Below are positions 57,669 to 64,000 of a stretch of 64,000 nt of DNA, piece after piece. The notes below the pieces were generated by a model that saw only the letters and a program-made list of their open reading frames with translations, had not been told where the DNA came from and ran no database searches. Made by a program: the position numbers and the translations under genes. Where the stretch lies: positions 620,001-684,000 of the forward strand of contig NZ_CP019602.1 of NCBI RefSeq assembly GCF_001661675.2, given 5' to 3'. Origin of the DNA: Croceicoccus marinus. GTDB lineage: Bacteria > Pseudomonadota > Alphaproteobacteria > Sphingomonadales > Sphingomonadaceae. Position 1 is the first letter of the stretch, and each line of letters starts with the position of its first letter.

Positions 57669-59572
57669 GTGACGCCCCCGGCAAATCGCGTGCGCGTCCG
57701 GTCGAGCTGTTCGCGGATCAGCTTGAACGCGCCGCGCAGGTGCTCGCGGTCGAAACGGGACAGCCTGGCAGGCGGCAGCTTGTTCGTCGGCAGCTCGCCC
57801 CTTGCGACCTGTCCGGCCTGGTGGCGCAGGCGGACGTCGCGCACGAATTCGAACGCGGCGGCCAGATCGCGGGCCGGGTCGGCATCGATGCTTCCCTGCG
57901 CGGCGGCGACGCGCAGCCGTTCCAGCGTATGCGTCGCCCTGGTGCCGTTCGCCAGCGCATGCACCCGCGCGATATCGACGATGGGGGCGATCGCCTGCGT
58001 CTTCAGATCCAGCACCTGCCCCTCGTCCGCGTCGTCCTGCAGCAGGAAATTGCGGAAGAACCCCAGCGGCACGCGCGTGCTGGCCGCCGCCCGGGCCACG
58101 AAGGAGAGGAAGATGCGATTGGCGCTGGCGGACGCGAACACGCGGTCGCGCAGCCGGTCGACCAGCGCGGCATCGCCTGCAAGGCAGCGCATGTCGAAGA
58201 AGATCGTGCCCTGCAGGATCGCCTGGGGATCGGGCGCGTCGATCCAGCCGCTAAACTGCGCCTGCCATTCGGCGACGCTGCGGCGATAGGCGAGATTGGT
58301 CGCCATGATGTCGCCGGGGCAATAGCGATAGCCCGCCGAATTCAGTCCGTCGGCCAGTCGGCGCGCCAGCTCCGCGAAATAAGGGTCCGCGCCCGCAGCC
58401 CTGTCCCCGTCGCCGAAGATGAAGCCATTGTCCTGGTCCGAGCCCAGCGCCTGCTCGCCCCGGGCGAGCGAGCCGAAGCAGACCAGCGCGAAGGGGACGG
58501 GGGGCGGCCCCAGATCTTCCATGGCGAGAGCGAGGATGCGGCGGTGCGCGCCTTCACCGATGGTGGAGACGTAGCGCGAGACATGGTCGGCATCGACGCC
58601 CGCCGACACCAGCCCGCCCACCGCATCGGGCAACTGGGCGCAGGCCCGCGCCACCTGCGCCGCGCTGGCAGAGGCGGCGATTTCCTTGGCGATCAGCAGG
58701 CTGTTTGACCCAAGCCGGGCAAGGATGTCGTTCGAGGAGATGACGGATACGAGCGCGCCATCCCGATCGGTGACGGGCAGGTGATGGATCTGCCGCTCCG
58801 CCATCATCACCAGCGCGGTCAGCACCGGGGTGTCCTCCGGTGCGGTAACCGGATCCGCCGTCATGATGTCGCGAACGGGGCGGCGGGTGTCCAGTTGCGG
58901 CGCAAGGACGCGCCGGCGCAGATCCTTGTCGGTCACGATCCCGACCAGCCGCTGTCCATTCGTCACCGGCAGGGTCGATACGTCCCGTTCGGCCATGATC
59001 CGCGCCACTTCGGAAATGGGCGTTTCGGGCGTCGCGGTCACGACCTGACGCCGCCGGTGGAGCGAGGAGACGGGGCCATGCACGCCCAGCACCTCGGCAT
59101 CCGGATTGCCCGCCTGAACCTTGCGGCGCATCCCGTCGAGCGCGCGGCGCAGGCGCGCTGCCTCGTCCGTATCGAAAAAGCCGCGGAACCCGTCATCCGC
59201 CTCGCGGAGAGCGAGAAAGGCGGGTCTGGCCATGCGGTAGAGGAGCGTGTCCTCGATCGCGAGCACCTCGTTCTGCGCGGGTCCGCCGCGGATCAGCGAG
59301 GGGTAGCCGAAGCATTCGCCTTCGCCCAGCCGCGCGTGAAGATCGGTGCCGCCCAGCCGCAATTCGACCGCGCCCGACCGCACGACCGACAGGAAGCGAT
59401 TGTCGTCGCCTGCATGCGTGACCGTGCTGCCGCGCCGGTGATAGCTGATCTCGCTTCCGCGCATCAGCGCGGCCAGCGCATCCGGCCCCAACTGCGCAAA
59501 CGGCGGATGGCTGGCCAGGAACGCGCGCAGCTCGTCGGGCTCCGCCGGAGCGAAATGGGTGGTCTCGGTCAT
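57665..59572 (-). CDS. cNMP-binding / CBS / DUF294 nucleotidyltransferase-like signalling protein
   Basis: 635 residues in three parts. A cyclic-nucleotide-binding-like domain (about 10-130; FAQLGPDALAALM, GECFGYPSLI) comes first, then two CBS motifs (about 165-285; DVSTLPVTNGQRLVGIVTDKD and IHHLPVTDRDGALVSVIS). A GlnD-like nucleotidyltransferase domain (CFGSLARGEQALGSDQDNGFIF, with the GS and DxD metal motif) and a helical DUF294 C-terminal domain complete it. Such proteins are thought to sense nucleotides and modify or signal to a partner. It heads the pair with the exonuclease, upstream of the symporter operon. Activity is inferred from domains only. Confidence 0.88.
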   Translation of the reverse strand: MTETTHFAPAEPDELRAFLASHPPFAQLGPDALAALMRGSEISYHRRGSTVTHAGDDNRFLSVVRSGAVELRLGGTDLHARLGEGECFGYPSLIRGGPAQNEVLAIEDTLLYRMARPAFLALREADDGFRGFFDTDEAARLRRALDGMRRKVQAGNPDAEVLGVHGPVSSLHRRRQVVTATPETPISEVARIMAERDVSTLPVTNGQRLVGIVTDKDLRRRVLAPQLDTRRPVRDIMTADPVTAPEDTPVLTALVMMAERQIHHLPVTDRDGALVSVISSNDILARLGSNSLLIAKEIAASASAAQVARACAQLPDAVGGLVSAGVDADHVSRYVSTIGEGAHRRILALAMEDLGPPPVPFALVCFGSLARGEQALGSDQDNGFIFGDGDRAAGADPYFAELARRLADGLNSAGYRYCPGDIMATNLAYRRSVAEWQAQFSGWIDAPDPQAILQGTIFFDMRCLAGDAALVDRLRDRVFASASANRIFLSFVARAAASTRVPLGFFRNFLLQDDADEGQVLDLKTQAIAPIVDIARVHALANGTRATHTLERLRVAAAQGSIDADPARDLAAAFEFVRDVRLRHQAGQVARGELPTNKLPPARLSRFDREHLRGAFKLIREQLDRTRTRFAGGVT

Positions 59573-59635
59573 GACAGTCCGGCACGCTATGCCTGTGGGC
59601 GCGCGCGGTCCATCGGCGAAAGGTCGTAGACGGTG

Positions 59636-60661
59636 CTAGCGCAGGCCTTCGGGCGGTGCCGTTACCGTCTGCTCGATCGCGCCGAAGATCGAATGGCCCG
59701 CCTTGTCCCGCATCTCGATCCGCACGACATCGCCTGGCTGAAGGAAAGGCGTCGCGGCTTCGCCGTCGCGAATCGTCTCGATGGTGCGAAGCTCCGCCAG
59801 GCAGGAATAGCCAACCCCGCCCTGGTCGACAGGCCGACCGGGTCCGCCGCCTTCGTCCTTGTTGCTGATCGTGCCCGACCCGATGATGGCGCCCGCGCCC
59901 AGATTGCGGGTGCGCGCGGCATGCGACACCAGATCCGCCAGCGTGAATGTGGCATCGGCCGCGACATCGGCCCTGCCGAAAGCCTGTCCGTTGTAATCGA
60001 CCATCAGCGGCAAATGGATCACATTGCCCTGCCACGCATCGCCCAGCTCGTCGGGCGTGACCGCGACCGGCGAAAAGGCGGTGGCGGGCTTCGACTGGTA
60101 GAAGCCGAAGCCCTTGGCCAGTTCCCCCGGGATCAGGCCGCGCAGCGACACGTCGTTCACCAGCATCAGCAGCTTGATGTGATCGGCGGCCTGCTGCGAT
60201 GTCGTACCCATCGGCACGTCGTCGGTGATGCAGGCGATCTCGCCCTCCATGTCGCAGCCCCAGTCGGGATGGCCCAGCGGAATATCGGCGCGCGGCGGCA
60301 GGAAATCGTCGGATCCGCCCTGGTACATCAGCGGATCGCTATAGAAACTCTCGGGCACTTCGGCCCCGCGCGCCTGGCGCACCAGTTCGACATGGTTGAG
60401 ATAGGCCGACCCGTCCGCCCATTGATAGGCGCGCGGCAAAGGCGACAGCGCAGCATGCTCGCGAAAGCGCAGGCAGGGGACGGTCTCGTGCTCCACATCG
60501 CGGTAGAGCAGCTCGAGGCGCGGGGCGATCTTCTCCCACTCGTCCAGCGCGGCCTGCAGCGTGGGGGCGATATTGTCCGCGGCGCAATAGCGGGTGAGGT
60601 CCTTCGAGACCACGACCAGCTGTCCATCGCGGCTGCCATTGTCGATTGATGCTAGTTTCAT
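59636..60661 (-). CDS. Fumarylacetoacetate hydrolase family protein
   Basis: A 341-residue FAH-fold enzyme, full length for the fumarylacetoacetase-like branch. Metal-binding residues appear in DMEGEIACITDDV, and VNDVSLRGLIPGELAKGFGFYQSKP and GSGTISNKDEG are further conserved segments. The branch includes enzymes hydrolysing C-C bonds in aromatic acid (tyrosine/homogentisate-type) catabolism. No hmgA or maiA gene is adjacent, so the exact substrate stays open. Divergent from the APC permease with 85 bases between starts. Confidence 0.88.
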   Translation of the reverse strand: MKLASIDNGSRDGQLVVVSKDLTRYCAADNIAPTLQAALDEWEKIAPRLELLYRDVEHETVPCLRFREHAALSPLPRAYQWADGSAYLNHVELVRQARGAEVPESFYSDPLMYQGGSDDFLPPRADIPLGHPDWGCDMEGEIACITDDVPMGTTSQQAADHIKLLMLVNDVSLRGLIPGELAKGFGFYQSKPATAFSPVAVTPDELGDAWQGNVIHLPLMVDYNGQAFGRADVAADATFTLADLVSHAARTRNLGAGAIIGSGTISNKDEGGGPGRPVDQGGVGYSCLAELRTIETIRDGEAATPFLQPGDVVRIEMRDKAGHSIFGAIEQTVTAPPEGLR

Positions 60662-60746
60662 GCGATCGGCCTTCGGCTTGTTTTGTTATGGCCGTCTGGG
60701 TGCCATACTCGCCCATCGGTGAACAGGGGAAAGGCAAGGGGACGCC

Positions 60747-61967
60747 ATGACCGACACGGAAACCGCCTTGCAGCCGGCACTGTCGCGTTGGGTGCTGGCG
60801 ATCTATGGCCTGGGCACGATCGTGGGCGCGGGCATCTATGTCGTCATCGGCAAGGTGGCGGGCGAGGCCGGCGCGCTGGCGCCGCTGGCCTTCCTGGCGG
60901 CGGCGATCGCCGCCGCCATCACCGGGCTTTCCTATGCCGAACTCAGCGCGCGAGTGCCGGAAAGCGGCGGTTCGGCCGCCTTCATCGCGCGCGGTTTCGA
61001 CCGGCGCTGGCTGACCGGCATCGCGGGATGGGGGCTGATCGCCACGGGCCTGGTGTCCGCCGCGACGATCACGACCGGCTTCGTGGGCTATGTCGGCGTT
61101 TTCCTGTCCGTGCCCCGCCCCTTGGCGATCGGCCTTGCCGCGGCACTGCTGACCGCGGTGGCCGCGATCGGCGTGCGGCAGGCGGCCTGGTTCATGATCG
61201 CGACGACGGCGCTGCAGGTCGCGGGCCTGATCATGGTGATCGTCTATCTGGGCGGCGAGCTGGTCCATTTCCCCGCCGCCTTTTCGGCCGCCCTGTCGAG
61301 CGAACCCGCATTGCCGCTCGCCGCCAGCGTGCTTTCGGGCGCGGTGCTGTCGTTCTACGCTTTCATCGGCTTCGAGGATCTGGCCACCCTGTCGGAAGAG
61401 GCGAAAGACAGCAGGCGCGCCATTCCCTTCGCCATCGTCGCTTCGCTGACGGGCGCATCGGTGCTGTATCTGCTGATCGCGGCAATAGCCGTTTCCGCCA
61501 TGCCGCCCGAGGCACTGGCCGTCAGCGGAGCGCCACTCAGCGACATCCTCGCTAGGCATGGCGGACCGGCGGAGATCATCGCGGTGATCGGGCTGCTCAC
61601 CATCCTGAACGGAGCGCTGGCGCAGATCGTGATGGCCGCGCGAGTCGTGCATGACCTGGGCAGCAGACGCGGATCGGCACCGGCCTGGCTGGCCCGGATC
61701 CACCCGCGCACCACGACCCCGCTGGCCGCGACCGTCCTTGGCGGAGCGATCGTCGCCGTGCTGGCCATGGCCTTCCCGACCGAGCAGCTTGCCGCGGGCA
61801 CCAGCCTTCTGATGCTGCTGATCTTCACGGCCGCCTGCGCGGCGCTGCTGGCCATCAAGGCCCGCCGCGAACCGGTGCCGCAAGGCGTGCGCACCTATCC
61901 CGCGATCATACCCGCGCTCGGATGCATGATCTGCCTGACGCTGGCACTGGCGCGCCTGCTGACCTAG
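60747..61967 (+). CDS. APC-family amino acid permease
   Basis: A 406-residue inner-membrane transporter with about twelve spans. The first helix carries [20 protein letters not shown], the unwound glycine-rich segment that binds the substrate amine/carboxylate in APC carriers. [19 protein letters not shown] and [25 protein letters not shown] (helix 6 and loop) are typical of the family. AAGGGGA lies upstream of the ATG. The substrate is an amino acid or polyamine, undetermined. Confidence 0.92.
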   Translation: MTDTETALQPALSRWVLAIYGLGTIVGAGIYVVIGKVAGEAGALAPLAFLAAAIAAAITGLSYAELSARVPESGGSAAFIARGFDRRWLTGIAGWGLIATGLVSAATITTGFVGYVGVFLSVPRPLAIGLAAALLTAVAAIGVRQAAWFMIATTALQVAGLIMVIVYLGGELVHFPAAFSAALSSEPALPLAASVLSGAVLSFYAFIGFEDLATLSEEAKDSRRAIPFAIVASLTGASVLYLLIAAIAVSAMPPEALAVSGAPLSDILARHGGPAEIIAVIGLLTILNGALAQIVMAARVVHDLGSRRGSAPAWLARIHPRTTTPLAATVLGGAIVAVLAMAFPTEQLAAGTSLLMLLIFTAACAALLAIKARREPVPQGVRTYPAIIPALGCMICLTLALARLLT

Positions 61968-61992
61968 CGGGCGGGACCGTTCGATGGGGAAA

Positions 61993-62084
61993 TGGCGGAG
62001 ACGGAGGGATTCGAACCCTCGAGACAGGTTACCCCGTCTGGTTCCTTAGCAGGGAACTGGTTTCAGCCACTCACCCACGTCTCC
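61993..62084 (-). tRNA. tRNA-Ser (anticodon GCT)
   Basis: 92 bases including an encoded CCA end. Acceptor arms GGAGACG and CGTCTCC are complementary, with G as discriminator. The anticodon stem GTTCC/GGAAC encloses CTGCTAA, anticodon GCT for serine AGC/AGT codons. The long variable arm expected of tRNA-Ser (CCAGACGGGGTAACCTGTCT) and a normal T-arm (GAGGGTTCGAATCCCTC) are present. Confidence 0.97.
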
Positions 62085-62342
62085 GGAAGAAGGGGGCCTA
62101 TAGCGAGCGTTCGGACCGGCTTCAAGACTGGTTTTGCGGTCTGGCGAATGTCGGCAAGAAAGCGGCGGATAAGTGAAGGCGGGGGGTCGATCCGGCGCGA
62201 AATCGATCCGATTCACCGCCCATTCATTGCCGTAATGGCTGCATGGATTCAGGCAGCCACGTCAGGCAGGTGGCATCGCGGTCCGCATCGGCATCATCGC
62301 TCGGTCGGTACCACGCGACAGAAAGAACACGGGGTATTACCG

Positions 62343-63230
62343 ATGAATTTGCGCTCCAGTTTCGCCAGGCGCGCCAGCGCGCTGCTGGCACTCGGCCTCG
62401 GGCTCGGCTCTGTCCAGCCGGCTCTGGCCCAGATCCAGACGATCGATCCGAACGAGATCTATAATGCGGGCGCCAGCCAGTCGGGCGGCGCGATCGACGG
62501 CGATCTGAACGGCGAACTGCCGCCCGTGTCGGGCAGCGCGATGGGCGGGGATCCCTATGCGGCCCAACCGACACCGGCACCGGCACCGGCACCGGCACCG
62601 GCCCCCACACCGGCCCCCGCACAGGATCCCTACACGCCGCCCCCGTCGCAGGTGGTGACCCCCGGCGATCCGTATAGCGCACCGGTCGAAGGCGCGGCGA
62701 CGGATGTCTTCCCCGCCGAACAGGCCGCCAAGCAGGCACCCGCCAGCACCACATATCAGGAAGACGACTTGATGGGCGCGGCCGAGGGCGTGTTCGGGCA
62801 GGGCGCCGAGGGGCTTGCCGGGCTGATAGAGAAGATCCTGAAGGACCAGGGCGAACCCAATGCCTATATCGTCGGACGCGAGGCGGGCGGCGCGTTCATC
62901 GCGGGGATCCGCTATGGCTCGGGCACGATGTACCACAAGGTGGAGGGCAAGCGCCCCGTCTACTGGACCGGGCCGTCGATCGGTTTCGACTTTGGCGCGA
63001 ATGCGGCATCCACCTTCGTGCTGGTCTATAATCTGTGGGACAGCGAGGAGCTGTTCGAACGCTATCCGGCGGGCGAGGGCGCGGCCTATGTCGTGGGCGG
63101 CCTCAACGCCAGCTACATGCGCAAGGGCGATGTCGTGCTGATCCCGATCCGGCTGGGCGCGGGCGCGCGGCTGGGCATCAATGCCGGCTACATGAAATTC
63201 TCGAAGAAGCAGGACTGGCTGCCGTTCTGA
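62343..63230 (+). CDS. eipA: DUF1134 periplasmic envelope protein (EipA-like)
   Basis: 295 residues. A signal peptide (RRASALLALGLGLGSVQPALA, cleavage near 29) is followed by a disordered Pro/Ala stretch (repeats of PAPAP, about 77-98) and a C-terminal beta-rich DUF1134 domain (about 150-295; YIVGREAGGAFIAGIRYGSG, WTGPSIGFDFGANAASTFVLVYNL, ending KKQDWLPF). Brucella EipA, a DUF1134 protein, is periplasmic and needed for envelope integrity. The same role is inferred here. The ATG at 62343 begins the signal peptide; the frame runs open further upstream through the tRNA region, which is not coding. No operon partner. Confidence 0.85.
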   Translation: MNLRSSFARRASALLALGLGLGSVQPALAQIQTIDPNEIYNAGASQSGGAIDGDLNGELPPVSGSAMGGDPYAAQPTPAPAPAPAPAPTPAPAQDPYTPPPSQVVTPGDPYSAPVEGAATDVFPAEQAAKQAPASTTYQEDDLMGAAEGVFGQGAEGLAGLIEKILKDQGEPNAYIVGREAGGAFIAGIRYGSGTMYHKVEGKRPVYWTGPSIGFDFGANAASTFVLVYNLWDSEELFERYPAGEGAAYVVGGLNASYMRKGDVVLIPIRLGAGARLGINAGYMKFSKKQDWLPF

Positions 63231-63261
63231 TCGCGGCCATTCCTGCCGATGGGCCGCCCGC

Positions 63262-63284
63262 GGCCTGACCGTCAGGGTCGGGCC
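63262..63284. other. Stem-loop between convergent genes
   Basis: GGCCTGACC (63262-63270) can pair with GGTCGGGCC (63276-63284), nine pairs with one G-U, loop GTCAG. No T-run on either side. It lies between the DUF1134 gene and the antiporter, whose stop codons face each other. Confidence 0.4.
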
Positions 63285-63326
63285 AAAGGGGGTTCAGGCA
63301 AAACAGGGGTTCAGGCCAGACGGCGC

Positions 63327-64000
63327 TCAGGCCGCGGCCAGCAGCCAGGCCAGATAGGCGCAATAGGAAGCCACCAGCACCCCGCCAAGGCCGCGCCCGA
63401 CCCGGCCCCGGAACACCGCGACCGCGAACAGCATGGCCGCGCTCAGCGCCATCAGGCCCATGTCCCACGGCAGCAGCTCGGTCGGCAGGGGCATGGGCGC
63501 GACGATCATCGTGACGCCGCCGATCCCCAAAATGTTGTAGATGTTCGATCCGACCACATTGCCGAACGCGACCTCGGTCTCGCCCTTGCGCGCGGCGACC
63601 AGCGAGGTGACGAGTTCGGGCATCGATGTCCCGATGGCGACGATGGTCAGCCCGATCACCGTCTCGCCAAGGCCCGCCAGCCGGGCAAGGTCGATCGCCG
63701 CATCGACCAGCAGGCGCCCGCCGATCACCAGCAGGACAAGGCCGCCCACCGTCAGCAGGATCGGCCTGGTCCATCCCGCTTCCGCGACATGCAGGGCGCT
63801 GTCGCTCATCTCCAGCGCTTCCGCCCGGTCGTGCACCGCATTATGCACCGCCGCGCGCTTGTCGCGCTTCTCCTCGATATAGCACCAGGCGATATAGGCG
63901 ATGAGCCCGGCCGCCATGACCATGCCGATCCACGCGCCGCTCCATTGGGCAAAGGCAAGCCCCAGCAGCGCCAGCGAAGCGCCCAGCGCCAGCCCCGTGT
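63327..64000 (-). CDS. Calcium/sodium antiporter (YrbG/CaCA family), N-terminus beyond window
   Basis: The frame is open to the right edge of the window; 224 complete codons plus the stop are visible. It holds the second half of a CaCA exchanger. After a hydrophilic loop (EEKRDKRAAVHNAVHDRAE) comes GLTIVAIGTSMPELVTSLVAARKGETEVAFGNVVGSNIYNILG, the alpha-2 repeat with the ion-coordinating GTSMPE and GNVVGSN motifs. Three to four membrane spans follow, ending LAWLLAAA. The first alpha repeat should lie to the right. An internal ATG at 63923 is not a plausible start because it falls within a membrane span. Confidence 0.92.
   Translation of the reverse strand, partial: TGLALGASLALLGLAFAQWSGAWIGMVMAAGLIAYIAWCYIEEKRDKRAAVHNAVHDRAEALEMSDSALHVAEAGWTRPILLTVGGLVLLVIGGRLLVDAAIDLARLAGLGETVIGLTIVAIGTSMPELVTSLVAARKGETEVAFGNVVGSNIYNILGIGGVTMIVAPMPLPTELLPWDMGLMALSAAMLFAVAVFRGRVGRGLGGVLVASYCAYLAWLLAAA

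Noticed and set aside
61992..62342. N-terminal extension of the DUF1134 protein through the tRNA-Ser locus
   Set aside because: The frame happens to stay open, but the signal peptide begins at 62343 and the upstream part overlaps a perfect tRNA gene.

Overview
The window looks like core chromosome of a GC-rich alphaproteobacterium in the Sphingomonadales, most likely near Erythrobacteraceae. The signs are a DivL-type Tyr-histidine-kinase gene set in a tsaE-amgK-murU-addB-addA-trxA block, a TonB-dependent receptor next to a spinster-type MFS carrier, a DcaP-type porin, and a CrbS/CrbR acetate-sensing system. The genus is not determinable by eye. No prophage, IS element, CRISPR array or rRNA operon was seen. 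There is one tRNA gene (Ser, GCT).

Layout. 1-3997 (-): start of a giant type-I-secreted repeat protein, cut by the left edge. 4510-10426: DJ-1/PfpI amidotransferase-like protein, parC, argJ coupled to an inositol-monophosphatase-family gene, and trxA. 10522-21626 (-): a tightly packed divL > tsaE > amgK > murU > addB > addA run, joining cell-cycle signalling, tRNA t6A synthesis, cell-wall sugar salvage and recombinational repair. 22439-26513: polysaccharide pyruvyl transferase, ahcY with a palindromic operator candidate, a small secreted protein and a peroxiredoxin. 26719-29715: a secreted acidic protein, accB-accC, and a GTA-type holin broken by one extra base. 29818-35805: GNAT, then a TetR regulator divergent from a TonB receptor > hydrolase > MFS set. 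35819-37757: an orphan HerA-type ATPase and a small membrane protein.

37884-59572 is a C2/C3-acid metabolism region. It holds glcB, a 50-residue microprotein and aceA (glyoxylate shunt) divergent from a RamB/ScfR-type regulator; cspA; prpE with a DcaP porin, divergent from acs; the CrbR response regulator and CrbS symporter-hybrid kinase; and the VC_2705-type acetate/solute symporter with its DUF4212 small subunit, preceded by a DnaQ-like exonuclease and a cNMP/CBS/DUF294 protein. A 10-bp box, GACTTTGGTC, lies both in the porin/acs divergent promoter and upstream of the symporter operon, so it is a candidate shared CrbR site. The right end holds a fumarylacetoacetase-family gene, an APC permease, tRNA-Ser, a DUF1134 (EipA-like) envelope protein and a calcium/sodium antiporter cut by the right edge.

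Most coding starts were reassigned from ribosome-binding sites, gene overlaps and family length. Several starts are GTG or TTG. Very long open frames opposite the real genes are codon-bias shadows and were left out. No clearly new multi-gene system was recognised. The best leads are the shared CrbR-type box, the broken holin, the Tyr-box DivL, the ahcY operator and the orphan HerA ATPase.
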